Source of the DNA: Polyangium spumosum
GTDB taxonomy: Bacteria > Myxococcota_A > Polyangia > Polyangiales > Polyangiaceae
DNA length: 64,000 bases
NCBI RefSeq assembly: GCF_009649845.1
Contig: NZ_WJIE01000010.1
Span: 1-64,000, forward strand
Direction: 5' to 3'
Under the pieces are notes generated by a model, which worked only from the letters and a program-made list of their open reading frames with translations, was not told where the DNA came from and ran no database searches. A program made the position numbers and the translations under genes. Positions 1-7,604 of the stretch are shown here, piece by piece (within the stretch, counting starts at the first letter, position 1; the number at the start of each line of letters is the position of its first letter).

Positions 1-299
1 ACGCTCGCTGTCTCAGCGACACTGAATAACCCGACGCGATGGCGCCCATCACGCGACACGCACGGAGTGCTGCACGCGCTGCGAGCGAGCGCGCGCACGG
101 CACCGCAGGGGAGCTCGCGCGGGGACAGCCGCTCGGTATTTCCCTGGCGGAGCGTGAGCATCGCGGAGTGCTCCGTCCCCTCGTCGATCGAGCCCAGGAC
201 GATCACGTCGACGAAATCGAGGCGGCCGTCGTCCTCGTGGTGCTCCTCCCAAAGATCAACGGGGAATCGGGCGCCGTCTGCGAGAACGAGTTCGTCCAC
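1..299 (-). CDS. Unknown protein, C-terminus cut by window edge
   Basis: An open frame runs from a GTG at 299 to the left edge without a stop. About 99 residues are visible, beginning VDELVLADGARFPVDLW and continuing with an acidic stretch (WEEHHEDDGRLDF) and a regular beta-type pattern (VDVIVLGSI). It is not a family I recognise. The mixed hydrophobic and charged pattern looks like real protein, unlike the Arg-rich frames that overlap it. No clear ribosome binding site precedes the GTG, but TATATT ends 7 bases upstream of it, which could serve as a -10 box of a leaderless message. It points the same way as the mini-gene train that follows and probably belongs to the same mobile element. Confidence 0.5.
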   Translation of the reverse strand, partial: MDELVLADGARFPVDLWEEHHEDDGRLDFVDVIVLGSIDEGTEHSAMLTLRQGNTERLSPRELPCGAVRALARSACSTPCVSRDGRHRVGLFSVAETAS

Positions 300-405
300 G
301 GTGGCAATATACCACGAAAAACGGCGGAGCGCCGCTTGACCTGAGTGTCGAGATCGATGCCCCGCCGCCCCGTTGGCGATTGCTGGGACTGAGCATCTAC
401 ACCGA

Positions 406-762
406 TCATCGGGTGTGCCCATCTCGCCTGTTGTGAGCGTCTCGGCGAATCGGTTTGGCTCCCGCTGCGATCAGATCGATCGCCCTCGTCCAGGCCGAGA
501 CGGGCATCCTCTCCCGTTTGCGCCAGCGGTGGAGCGTCGTATGCCTCACGCCGAGATGCCGGCTCGTCGAGGCGATCCCGCCGAGCTGATCGAAAATACG
601 GGTGATCTCCTCGGCCGGTAGCTGGATCCATTTCCCCCGCGTAGGTCGGCTGAGGAGCTGCTCCTGCCGGGCCCGGACACGGGATGCGAACCCGGGCCCC
701 TTGTCCTCCGCAATGACGGCGGCGACGAAGGCCCGGGCCCGGGATGTCTCCTTGGGGGTCAC
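406..762 (-). CDS. Small helix-turn-helix protein of mobile element
   Basis: A protein of 118 residues from a GTG start whose bases overlap the stop of the preceding gene (GTGA). The central part, about residues 52-90, reads as a Cro/YdaS-like helix-turn-helix: a helix ending in IFDQLGGIAST, a turn at LGVRHTT, and a recognition helix LHRWRKRERMP. Basic residues follow at the C-terminus (KPIRRDAHNRRDGHTR). Such proteins usually bind operators in prophages and integrative elements, so a repressor or accessory DNA-binding role is likely but not shown. It is the last gene of a tightly packed minus-strand train running from 2233 down to 406. Confidence 0.6.
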   Translation of the reverse strand: MTPKETSRARAFVAAVIAEDKGPGFASRVRARQEQLLSRPTRGKWIQLPAEEITRIFDQLGGIASTSRHLGVRHTTLHRWRKRERMPVSAWTRAIDLIAAGAKPIRRDAHNRRDGHTR

Positions 763-965
763 GGCCCCTCCTCGGGCGGCAAGAGCTGGAGCGTGACGGC
801 GAGCTCCATCTGCTGGCTCGTGAACTCGCGCGTCTTGATCAACGTTTTCAACATGCGGGGCGTCGTCTGGAAGGCGCGAGCGGTATCCGCGAGGCCGCAG
901 GTTTTGATCGCGTCCTCCAGGGCTTGCACGAGGAGGATCGCCTGTGCGGAATTGGGCTGGATCAT
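759..965 (-). CDS. 68-residue HTH-like mini-protein
   Basis: The protein begins MIQPNSAQAILLVQAL. Its ATG overlaps the stop of the upstream gene (ATGA) and its stop overlaps the next start (GTGA), so it is translationally coupled on both sides. The segment LADTARAFQTTPRMLKTLIKTREF has the spacing of a helix-turn-helix (helix, short turn, second helix), followed by another amphipathic helix. I do not recognise a named family. It may be a DNA-binding partner of the neighbouring 118-residue HTH protein, since both are small and adjacent. An in-frame upstream extension is possible but would run into Arg/Gly-rich low-quality sequence that overlaps another gene. Confidence 0.55.
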   Translation of the reverse strand: MIQPNSAQAILLVQALEDAIKTCGLADTARAFQTTPRMLKTLIKTREFTSQQMELAVTLQLLPPEEGP

Positions 966-1123
966 GACCCCATGTCCCTCTCGAAGACCCACCAGTCGAT
1001 CTTCTCGTGCAGTTCGGCGAGCGTCTTGCCGGCGATTTTGTAGATCGCGTTCTCCTCGGGGAGAGGACGCTCGGCGATGAGCGAGCGTCCCCGCGCCACG
1101 ATCTGAAACCCCCTGTACCTCAA
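962..1123 (-). CDS. 53-residue unknown protein with TTG start
   Basis: A short frame begins at a TTG that overlaps the stop of the upstream gene (TTGA) and ends in a TGA overlapping the next ATG (ATGA). The peptide begins MRYRGFQIVARGRSLIAERP if TTG is read as Met, and ends KIDWWVFERDMGS. The pattern, an initial beta strand with YRG, a basic turn, then an amphipathic helix with paired Trp, resembles small phage proteins of unknown role. The exact fit between the flanking genes and the coupled start and stop are the main evidence that it is real. Confidence 0.5.
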   Translation of the reverse strand: MRYRGFQIVARGRSLIAERPLPEENAIYKIAGKTLAELHEKIDWWVFERDMGS

Positions 1124-1365
1124 GGCCAAACCTCGATATCGGGGACCTCGTCATCGCCAGGCTCCTCGATCTTGGGCAGGGACCCGCGGGCGTAGCTCCG
1201 TTCGAGGTCCGCGAGCCCCTGCTCGATCCGCTCCGTCGCACGAAGCAGCTCGACGAGTGCGTCGCAGATCCACGCCTTCTGATCCGAGTAGACGCGGGTC
1301 TCGCCCGTCATCGAGTCCTCGATGATGTACTCGCCCTCCGGGGCCTGGTAGAACTTCAGGGCCAT
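1120..1365 (-). CDS. 81-residue unknown protein of mobile element
   Basis: The ATG at 1365 is chosen because AGGAGGG lies eight bases upstream; an upstream in-frame ATG at 1425 would overlap the preceding gene and lacks such a site. The protein starts MALKFYQAPEGEYIIEDSMT, has a central helix (ICDALVELLRATERIEQGLADLERSY) and an acidic tail ending EVPDIEVWP. No family is recognised. The long helix with heptad-like hydrophobics could mediate oligomerisation. Its stop overlaps the TTG start of the next gene. Confidence 0.55.
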   Translation of the reverse strand: MALKFYQAPEGEYIIEDSMTGETRVYSDQKAWICDALVELLRATERIEQGLADLERSYARGSLPKIEEPGDDEVPDIEVWP

Positions 1366-1381
1366 CTCTTCATCCCTCCTA

Positions 1382-1678
1382 TCAGAGGCCGTCTCGACGG
1401 AGACGAGCCTCGAATCGCTCGTCAATCTTCGATTCGAGATCGGCTGCGAGGGTGAGAGGGTCTTCCTCGCGCATGAGGAAGACGGCGATGAACGCGAGGA
1501 GCTTGATCACCCGCAAGCCCGGCGTGTGCTTTTCGATGATGCGGAGATCGTCCGCGGAGAGACTCGCCTTCCCCTTGGCCAGGGCCAATACCCGCTGGTG
1601 ACGCGTCACCCTCCGCTCGTGGAACTTCATGAGGATGCAGCGGTAGAAGGTCTCGTATCGAAGTTTCAGATCGGACAC
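1382..1678 (-). CDS. 98-residue unknown protein
   Basis: The GTG at 1678 is preferred because GGAG sits about seven bases upstream and because the longer frame would overlap the whole of the previous gene with Arg/Pro-rich sequence. The product begins VSDLKLRYETFYRCILMKFH, then has a basic stretch and a hydrophobic helix (LRVIKLLAFIAVFL) followed by an acidic C-terminal helix. The hydrophobic helix is short for a membrane span (about 14 residues) and may instead be a buried helix. Function unknown. It lies four bases downstream of the preceding stop. Confidence 0.5.
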   Translation of the reverse strand: MSDLKLRYETFYRCILMKFHERRVTRHQRVLALAKGKASLSADDLRIIEKHTPGLRVIKLLAFIAVFLMREEDPLTLAADLESKIDERFEARLRRDGL

Positions 1679-1682
1679 TTGT

Positions 1683-1871
1683 TCACTCCATCTGGGCCCC
1701 CGCGGGGGCCTCTCGTGGGTCCATCTCGACGACGCCATCCCGAACCCCCAGCAGGGAGCAGAAGGTGTCGAACGGCGCCGAGCATTCGTAGACGGCGCCC
1801 GTCTCGAAGAGGAGACGGGCCCGCCCATCGGTCATCCGCTCGACGTGAGCTTTGACCTTCGGTCGCTTCAC
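1683..1871 (-). CDS. 62-residue unknown protein
   Basis: The protein starts at a GTG that overlaps the stop of the lipoprotein gene (GTGA). It begins VKRPKVKAHVERMTDGRARL, followed by beta-type segments (LLFETGAVYECSA, DGVVEMDP) and a final AGAQME. The spacing of short strands suggests a small beta-barrel or SH3-like fold, which is only an inference. An upstream in-frame ATG at 1946 would lie deep inside the lipoprotein gene, so the coupled GTG is the better start. Confidence 0.5.
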   Translation of the reverse strand: MKRPKVKAHVERMTDGRARLLFETGAVYECSAPFDTFCSLLGVRDGVVEMDPREAPAGAQME

Positions 1872-2233
1872 GGCAGGTCGTAGCCCCCACGGCAAATCTG
1901 AAGCGACGGCCAGCAATCCGTCATCTGCGCCAGATGGGCCAGACACGCGATCTCGAACCGCTCGGACGACCCAGGTCCCGGGCAGCCCACCGACTCGACG
2001 TGCTGGTAGAGGCAGAATTCGAGGTCGGCGAACTTCGCCGCGTCCTCCGGGCAGAGATCCTCCTGGTCGCCGCCGAACCAGATTTGGTCACCACAGGAGC
2101 GGCACTTCTCCGGCGCCTCGGTTTCCGCCTGGTAGATGGCGACGGCGCACGCCTCGTCGATGGGCTCCTCGCACCCGACGAAGACGAGAGAGCTGAGAGC
2201 GATGCTGATGATCGCCGCGATGTACTTCTTCAT
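1868..2233 (-). CDS. Small cysteine-rich lipoprotein
   Basis: The 121-residue product opens with MKKYIAAIISIALSSLVFVG and the acylated Cys at position 21, a clear lipobox and type II signal peptide. GAGGG lies six bases before the ATG. The mature part has eight more Cys, including CRSCGDQIW, and an even spread of acidic residues. It could form a disulfide-linked domain at the periplasmic or outer-membrane face. No family is recognised. It is the first gene of the minus-strand train and is separated from the replication gene by a terminator. Lipoproteins in mobile elements sometimes act in surface exclusion or lysis, but nothing here shows that. Confidence 0.65.
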   Translation of the reverse strand: MKKYIAAIISIALSSLVFVGCEEPIDEACAVAIYQAETEAPEKCRSCGDQIWFGGDQEDLCPEDAAKFADLEFCLYQHVESVGCPGPGSSERFEIACLAHLAQMTDCWPSLQICRGGYDLP

Positions 2234-2297
2234 GGTCCCTCTGGCACCGGAACGAAACTCTCCGGTGTCAGTAGAGGTGCCCTATAGAAGGACTTTC

Positions 2298-2341
2298 AAA
2301 AAAGAAGGGGCCCCAGCCGTACTCCCAGCCTGGGCTCCTTC
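2298..2341 (-). terminator. Rho-independent terminator after primase/helicase gene
   Basis: On the minus strand, 26 bases past the stop at 2368, a GC-rich stem with arms GAAGGAGCCCAG and CTGGGGCCCCTTC is followed directly by a run of six T. The stem has one mismatch and one bulge. It should end transcription of the replication gene before the lipoprotein gene, making the mini-gene train a separate transcription unit. Confidence 0.75.
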
Positions 2342-2367
2342 GTTTTCTTGGGTATTGTTCTTGGGGG

Positions 2368-5300
2368 TCAGTGGACCGTACATTTCATAGGGTCGTCGCC
2401 TGGAGAAGACCGAAGAGCCTTGCGGACGTAGACCTTGCCGTCGAACTCCATGGTCTGGACACGCTCGCGAACGGCATCGACCGTCGCGGCGTATTGTTGC
2501 GTGTTGCCGGTCTCCCACTCGATAGACACCCGGCCGTCGCCGAGATCGGTGAGAGGAGCCCACTCGTCCGGGCTCGGCTCGGCGGTCCGGACCGTCCCGG
2601 AGACGGGGACTTCCTTCTCGACGCCCTCCTCCAGGATGCGCTCCAGCTCCTCGGACGTGATGCCCTCGTCGGTCGAAGGTGCAGCGCCACGGTCAGGCAG
2701 ACGGACGCCCTCGAAGTGCTCGATGGGGATTTCGATGACCCTCTGCTTGACCCCGCCGCGGTCCCTCTTGACCCCCGTGCGGCCCTTTTCGCTCGCGGTG
2801 GGCGGCGTGGCCCCCAGCTCGCTCACCATCTGCTGGTAGACGTCGCGGAGAGGCGCGATGCCCGCTTTCTCGCTATCGAGGGAGACGAGCAGGGAGTGCA
2901 TCGCCTCGGGCTGGAGACAGACGTGCGTGCCCGTGGACTCCGCCCACCCGATGTCCGCGCACCCAGGCTCGGACTTGAGGGGCTCCTCGGGCAGGCGGAT
3001 GCGAGCCCGGCCCGTGTTGAGCGCCGACTTGATGAGGCGCATGTAGCGGGCCACCGGAGATGTCGCACGGCTGATCTCCGTCTGCTCGGACGCCACCTCG
3101 ATAAGGGCCGCCCGCGTCTCGGCGAGGATGGCATTGGCCGCGTCCTGGAGGAGGGCTTCCGCCGCGACGCAGAAGCCGAGGAAGCTCTCCATCGCGATGA
3201 TGAGGGACGCGAGAACCTCGGGCTGGCGAGCCTGAATCTGTCCCTTGGCGACCAGCTCCCGCAGCTCGAAGAGGATGTCCCGATGGCGATTGGGGAGCGT
3301 CGTCCGCCACGAGGGATTGTCCGCGAGCCACTGAATGTAGGCCCTCGTGACGGCATGGGGGTTCTTCGAGAGCTGGAGAGAGGCGAGCTTCTTCCCGTCG
3401 ATATCCCCCTTCTGCACGTGAATCTTGAGCGCCCTGTTCGAGGTCGAGGCGCCCTCGGACGCCGACGCGAGGTCAGTCTCCGCCGTGAGCCACAGGACGG
3501 AGCGGATTTCCCGCGAGGCCCGGAGTTTGACGTCGGGGGTGGCACGTTCCCTCGACGAGCCGTTCCCGTACGTGTGGATCATCCTGCGGCAGAGATCCCG
3601 CTGCTTGTCGCCCTCGCGACCCGCCTTCGGCCAGGCGTCGTCGACCACCAGGAGCATGTTGTGGAGCGAGTGGCCCATGATCTCCATGGCCGTCGACGTG
3701 CTCTCGAAGTTTGCAACGAAATCGCGAATCGTGAGGAAGCCCGAACCGAAGTGACGCTGGGCCTCGAAAGAGAGACTCGACTTGAGAGAGCCCGTCTCAC
3801 CGATGATCGTCACGGCCGACCGGTGGGGGAGAACATCGAGCACGGGGGCGTGCCAGATGCTCGCGTAGAGCGGATGGGTGATGGTCGACTTCCCGACCCT
3901 CAAGAACTCCAGAGACTCGTAGATGGCGAGACGGAGAGCCTGCTTGGGGTCGAGTCCCTTTCGCGCATCGAGGGGCGACAGGGTGTACTTCCGGAGCTTC
4001 TCGCTCGGGGGCTCGACGCGGATGGGGGCGTCGGTTCCGATGGCGCCGTCCGCATGGATGAACACGTGACGGCCATCGATGATGCGCCAGCCGTAGTCGC
4101 CGTAGGTCACGCTCTGCCCGAAGGACGAGCGCGTGAGAATGGCGTGGCGCAGACGATCTCGGGTCGTCTTCCCAGGCTCCACGCGGAGATTGCCGAACGT
4201 CTTGGGGGTGAGCCACGACATGAGGTCGAATTCTCCCATGGGAACCTCGAACTCGGGGAGCACGGTGCCGCTCTCCGTCGTCGCACGGAGGCGGAAATAG
4301 TCCCTGGTCTCGGCCCCGTCGTCATGACGCACGGCCTCGATGACCTCGATGTTGCCGTTCACGAGCTTGGAGGCGCCGTGGTAGAGGGCGCCGTCCCGCA
4401 GCTCGTACGCCGTGTCGGCCGACGTGCTCTCCTCGTCCTCCGTGTCGGCGATTTCGCGGAGAGCGCGCTCGACGTCCTTGCGGGTGATGCGCTTGGGGTA
4501 CTTCGCCAAGAGCGAATCGATGAAGGTCTTCTGGTCGAGCGCGTCTTGCGTCGCGATGGCCTGGAGTGCGGGTGCGAGGACGCCCATGCGACCCGTGTCC
4601 GGCAGCTCGGCCGGGAGAGCCGACATGATGGTCGTGGGGTCGACCTTGCGCGGCTTGGACGCGAGCTTCCACGAGAAGGCGTCGAGGCCAGCGCGAGCCG
4701 AAAGCTCGTCGATGGCCTTCTTGAAGTCGTCCCCGGCGTGTCGCTCACGCCAGTAGGAGATGACGTCCCACACCTGCGGTGCCCCGAAGTCGTAGATGTG
4801 CCCGTCCTCCTCGAAGTAGACGGCCGACGGGGTGCGCTCCCCGCGAAGGTTGTAGACGCGATGACTGCCCTTCATGACGAAGGGGATGCCGTCCTCGCGA
4901 AGCACGTCCTCGAAGTCGACCCGGCTCTTGATTTCCTCGATGCGTTCCCCGAGCCGCGAATCGGCGGCGAACCCCTCGGACTTCTTGGGGGTCGCCGTGG
5001 GAATGCTCTTGAGGATCGAATCCACATCGAGGGGATTGCCAGGGACGAACTTGTGGAAGAAGTATCCCGACGGGGGGATGCACGGGACGAACCACAGCCG
5101 CGAGATGTCCTTGCAGGACGTGTCGACGACGTCGTCCGCGTCCATGAGCTTGTGCAGAGCCCAATGGATCAGACGGTCGAATTCCTGGGGGTTCACGCGG
5201 CGGGAGAGGGCGAGAACGACGCGGAATCGCGGCACGTCGGGGGTGTGGGAGTACGAGGTGACGAGGAAGCGCTCGACGCCATCCCAGCGGGAGAGCGCCG

Positions 5301-5691
5301 TCTCCATGCTCGTACGGCGTTCCTCGGGGAGGAGACGCTTCTCGCGGACAGCACGGCCGCGGTCGTCCAGCTCGCCCGTCTTGACGAGCTCGTGCTGATC
5401 GTACTCGACGACGAGCAGGTCCGAACCGGTGGCGTTGCCCTTGTTCCGGGCTCCCGTGAGATGCCCGGCGCACCACCCGGGGAGGTCGTCCTTCGACTTC
5501 GTGGCGGGCTTGGCCCCCTCGAAGAGCTTCGACATCTCCTCGAAGGTCATCGGGGCCGTCATCGTCCAGGAGGACGTCTCCTTCGACAGACCCATGGAGA
5601 AGCGAATGAGCCGAGATTTCGGGGCCTCGGGAGCATCACCCACAGCGACATCCTCGACATTCTTCGTTTCCGGTGTAGATTTAATCGACAT
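2368..5691 (-). CDS. Primase-polymerase/helicase-like replication protein
   Basis: A 1107-residue protein with the layout of replication proteins of phages and integrative elements. Residues about 90-230 match the archaeo-eukaryotic primase (PrimPol) style found in such proteins: DLLVVEYDQH, then SYSHTPDVPRFRVVLALSRR and KDISRLWFVP. Residues 258-336 read like a DnaG-type CHC2 zinc-ribbon domain (VDFEDVLREDGIPF, GERTPSAVYF, WDVISYW, FKKAIDELSARAG), but the metal-binding Cys/His are gone. Residues 530-700 contain a helicase-like ATPase: Walker A GETGSLKSS at 631-639 and Walker B LLVVDDAW at 680-687, preceded by a DUF927-like YGDYGWRIIDGRHVF. The start has AGGAG about ten bases upstream. It probably primes and unwinds DNA for the element. 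The heptamer array at 6640-6952 is its likely target, by proximity only. Confidence 0.75.
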   Translation of the reverse strand: MSIKSTPETKNVEDVAVGDAPEAPKSRLIRFSMGLSKETSSWTMTAPMTFEEMSKLFEGAKPATKSKDDLPGWCAGHLTGARNKGNATGSDLLVVEYDQHELVKTGELDDRGRAVREKRLLPEERRTSMETALSRWDGVERFLVTSYSHTPDVPRFRVVLALSRRVNPQEFDRLIHWALHKLMDADDVVDTSCKDISRLWFVPCIPPSGYFFHKFVPGNPLDVDSILKSIPTATPKKSEGFAADSRLGERIEEIKSRVDFEDVLREDGIPFVMKGSHRVYNLRGERTPSAVYFEEDGHIYDFGAPQVWDVISYWRERHAGDDFKKAIDELSARAGLDAFSWKLASKPRKVDPTTIMSALPAELPDTGRMGVLAPALQAIATQDALDQKTFIDSLLAKYPKRITRKDVERALREIADTEDEESTSADTAYELRDGALYHGASKLVNGNIEVIEAVRHDDGAETRDYFRLRATTESGTVLPEFEVPMGEFDLMSWLTPKTFGNLRVEPGKTTRDRLRHAILTRSSFGQSVTYGDYGWRIIDGRHVFIHADGAIGTDAPIRVEPPSEKLRKYTLSPLDARKGLDPKQALRLAIYESLEFLRVGKSTITHPLYASIWHAPVLDVLPHRSAVTIIGETGSLKSSLSFEAQRHFGSGFLTIRDFVANFESTSTAMEIMGHSLHNMLLVVDDAWPKAGREGDKQRDLCRRMIHTYGNGSSRERATPDVKLRASREIRSVLWLTAETDLASASEGASTSNRALKIHVQKGDIDGKKLASLQLSKNPHAVTRAYIQWLADNPSWRTTLPNRHRDILFELRELVAKGQIQARQPEVLASLIIAMESFLGFCVAAEALLQDAANAILAETRAALIEVASEQTEISRATSPVARYMRLIKSALNTGRARIRLPEEPLKSEPGCADIGWAESTGTHVCLQPEAMHSLLVSLDSEKAGIAPLRDVYQQMVSELGATPPTASEKGRTGVKRDRGGVKQRVIEIPIEHFEGVRLPDRGAAPSTDEGITSEELERILEEGVEKEVPVSGTVRTAEPSPDEWAPLTDLGDGRVSIEWETGNTQQYAATVDAVRERVQTMEFDGKVYVRKALRSSPGDDPMKCTVH

Positions 5692-5723
5692 CGCGAAGCT
5701 CTCCTAAGTTGGGAGAACACGAG

Positions 5724-5745
5724 GACCCGCCCTGCCCGGCGGGTC
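5724..5745 (-). terminator. Hairpin between RHH gene and primase/helicase gene
   Basis: A perfect 8-bp stem (GACCCGCC and GGCGGGTC) with a 6-base loop lies nine bases after the RHH stop and 33 bases before the primase/helicase ATG, on the minus strand. There is no T run, so it is more likely an attenuator, an RNA-stability element or a protein target than a strong intrinsic terminator. Confidence 0.45.
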
Positions 5746-5753
5746 TTCGCGTT

Positions 5754-5930
5754 TCAGGGGGTCGAGGTGACCTGCGCTGCGAGGTGGGCGTCGTAAACGG
5801 CGAGCATCTCCCGGACGATGGCCTTCATCGTCACGTTCTTCTGCGCGCTGAGAACGCGGATACGGGTGTGGACGTCGTCGTCGACGGGGACGACAGGCTT
5901 GGACTTGCTCAGGGGATCGTGGCGGCCCAT
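5754..5930 (-). CDS. Ribbon-helix-helix DNA-binding protein
   Basis: A 58-residue protein beginning MGRHDPLSKSKPVVPVDDDV, with a well-placed AGGAGG nine bases before the ATG. After a disordered basic arm comes a short strand (KPVVPVDDDVHTRI) and two helices (VHTRIRVLSAQKN and MKAIVREMLAVYDAHLAA), the pattern of CopG/Arc-type ribbon-helix-helix repressors. Such proteins control replication, partition or toxin-antitoxin genes. No toxin partner is adjacent. It lies just upstream of the primase/helicase gene on the same strand, so it may regulate the replication gene or bind near the heptamer array. The overlapping Arg-rich frame from 5961 is a shadow. Confidence 0.65.
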   Translation of the reverse strand: MGRHDPLSKSKPVVPVDDDVHTRIRVLSAQKNVTMKAIVREMLAVYDAHLAAQVTSTP

Positions 5931-6081
5931 GACGGCCTCCTTTCTTCCCCAGCGATTTCACAAGAGAACTATCGCGAGGTTTTGGTGGTGTGGTTCACAG
6001 GTCGACGAAAAATCGTACGACCGGTGGGGCAAAGCTCATCGAGGCGGTTCCCGTGGTAAGCCAGGCGGGCGGAGGTGAGGC

Positions 6082-6507
6082 GTGCGAGATGCAGAGCTGG
6101 CGGCCTGGCGCCGACGGGTACGCGAGACGCTTGTCGAGGCCGGGTGGAAGGTTGGCCGTGAAGAGACCCTTGTCGTGGAGCGCGACGGCTTCAGGACCAC
6201 GATTGCGGTGGTGCGGGTCAGCGGATGCACGTGCGGAAGCGTGCGGTTCCAGGTGGGCATGATGCAAGTTCGGCGCGGCATGACGTTCGTACGTCCGACA
6301 GGCGAGAACTTCGAACTCACCTTTGCGCCCGGCGCCGACGACGAGGTGGTGCTCAACTATCTCATGACGTCACTCAGCGGCATCGCGCTGGGCAAGCCGC
6401 TGGGACTCTGCCCAAACGTGCCAACGGTCATGCAGCCCAGTTACCAGTTCACGGAGACGGCTGCACAGCGCTGTCAGTGTGGGCGGCGTCCAAGGGGCTC
6501 TGGCTGA
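6082..6507 (+). CDS. Unknown 141-residue protein of mobile element
   Basis: The protein starts at GTG 6082, with GGAGGTGAG upstream. It reads as a compact alpha/beta domain: an amphipathic helix (AELAAWRRRVRETLVEAGWKV), strands (ETLVVERDGFRTTIAVVRVSG), a CTCGS motif, then VRFQVGMMQV and GENFELTFAPGADDEVVLNY. The C-terminus has CQCGRRPRG. The two paired Cys sites could bind metal or form disulfides. No family is recognised. It points towards the heptamer array and is opposite in strand to the replication gene, so the two are transcribed divergently from about 5931-6081. Confidence 0.5.
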   Translation: MRDAELAAWRRRVRETLVEAGWKVGREETLVVERDGFRTTIAVVRVSGCTCGSVRFQVGMMQVRRGMTFVRPTGENFELTFAPGADDEVVLNYLMTSLSGIALGKPLGLCPNVPTVMQPSYQFTETAAQRCQCGRRPRGSG

Positions 6508-6639
6508 TTTCACGCAACAGCGACGGCCCTCGTCGGCCGATTTGTAGAGGGTGAGCTTCTTGCCCTCCGCCTTCTCGATCTCCGTCACGCGGCCGTCCGA
6601 TGAGCTTTTCCCGACGACCCGGCCCGTCGGGCTGGGCTC

Positions 6640-6952
6640 GGTTCCCGGACGGTTCCCACGGGTTCCCGTCGGTTCCCAGAGGGCGGGAACCAAGAATCGT
6701 CAATGAATCCGATGGGTTGACTGGCCGGTTCCCGCGGTTCCCGCTTTCGGGAGGGTAGAGACACGAACGCGCCCCTCTCCGAGAAAATCTCTCCGGGCCC
6801 CAGACGATTTTTCAAGCCCTCACGTACGTATCTATACCTCTCAAAAAGTGGGAACCGCGGGAACCTTGCTCAAAAACAGCAGTGAAGAGGCTCTTTGAGT
6901 GGTTCCCGCGGTCTGGGAACCCATGGGAACCGCGGGAACCTTCGCGGGAACC
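6640..6952. repeat. Fourteen-copy GGTTCCC heptamer array, palindromic layout, putative origin
   Basis: Perfect GGTTCCC (F) or GGGAACC (R) copies start at 6640 F, 6651 F, 6661 F, 6671 F, 6685 R, 6727 F, 6736 F, 6850 R, 6859 R, 6901 F, 6915 R, 6925 R, 6934 R and 6946 R. The left seven and right seven mirror each other: every pair has its midpoint at 6795.5-6796. Within each outer block the copies are 9-12 bases apart, close to one helical turn. The spacers of the two arms are still recognisably related but diverged (about 18 of 27 positions in one inner stretch), while all heptamers are intact. The centre (about 6781-6850) is AT-richer. The layout fits iterons of a replication origin, or alternatively a partition site or multi-site operator. 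Confidence 0.75.
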
Positions 6953-7156
6953 GGCTCGGCGTTTGGCCTGGGACGCCCCCGCAACCCGGGTTGCCGTCAA
7001 GCGTCACCGGCTCCTCGGTGTGGGCGCCTGTCCTACCTTTTTGAAAAATCGTCGCGGCCCGCCGATCGACCGCGGCATGACCTCTGTACGGGCGGGAGAA
7101 GGTCTCGCGCTCGATGCGGGCCAGTCCAGGGGACGCGGCCCCGGAGGTCATGGTCG

Positions 7157-7594
7157 ATGGGCAAGGGATACGAGACGAGGATCGGGGCGATCATCGGGCA
7201 CATCATCACGCTCGCTGAGGAGCGAGACGAGGAGTACGACGCAAACCGGAAGGGGCCATATCCCCTTCGGGATTCGGCCGACGTGGTTCGCGAGGCGATG
7301 GAATCGATCAGGCTTCGCCGTGATCCGGACGCCCGGAAGGCCAAGCGCCCCTGTGAGTCCAAGTTGCAGGAGTACCTGCTCGCTCTCGACCCCAAAGACC
7401 TCTGGAAGGTCCAGGTCGTGAAGCGTGCGGGTCGCGATGACGACGACATCCTCTCGCTGTCTCGGCGGAGGCAAGTCGAGAGTCACGCGGTAACCGCGCG
7501 CATGATGGCAGAGGAGGAGTGTCTGGCCGAGGACCTGGAGAAGGGCTTGGCAATCGCGAAGAGAGACGGCGTCGACCTGGACACCGACATCTGA
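7157..7594 (+). CDS. Unknown 145-residue soluble protein
   Basis: The start MGKGYETRIGAIIGHIITLA is chosen because GGAGG lies nine bases before this ATG and upstream in-frame codons run into the heptamer array. The protein is highly charged and mostly helical, with a central segment ALDPKDLWKVQVVKRAGRDDDDILSL and a C-terminal helix AEEECLAEDLEKGLAIAKRDG. No membrane segment, signal or catalytic motif is seen and no family is recognised. It lies just past the array and could be transcribed from within it, so the array may also act on its expression. It ends at a shared hairpin with the convergent gene. Confidence 0.55.
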   Translation: MGKGYETRIGAIIGHIITLAEERDEEYDANRKGPYPLRDSADVVREAMESIRLRRDPDARKAKRPCESKLQEYLLALDPKDLWKVQVVKRAGRDDDDILSLSRRRQVESHAVTARMMAEEECLAEDLEKGLAIAKRDGVDLDTDI

Positions 7595-7604
7595 ACGACA
7601 AGAG

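Noticed and set aside
2371-5796. Very long plus-strand frame opposite the primase/helicase gene
   Set aside because: It is Arg/Gly/Leu-rich shadow sequence from codon bias of the real minus-strand gene, which has PrimPol and Walker motifs.
5704-5961. 85-residue Arg/Pro-rich frame on the minus strand
   Set aside because: Overlaps the RHH gene in another frame and has no protein-like pattern; the RHH gene has a good AGGAGG.
6370-6693. Minus-strand frame reading into the heptamer array (segment VTEIEKAEGKKLTLYKSADEG looks protein-like)
   Set aside because: Only a short middle part looks like protein and it overlaps the plus-strand gene and the array; perhaps a relic, but not supported as a gene.
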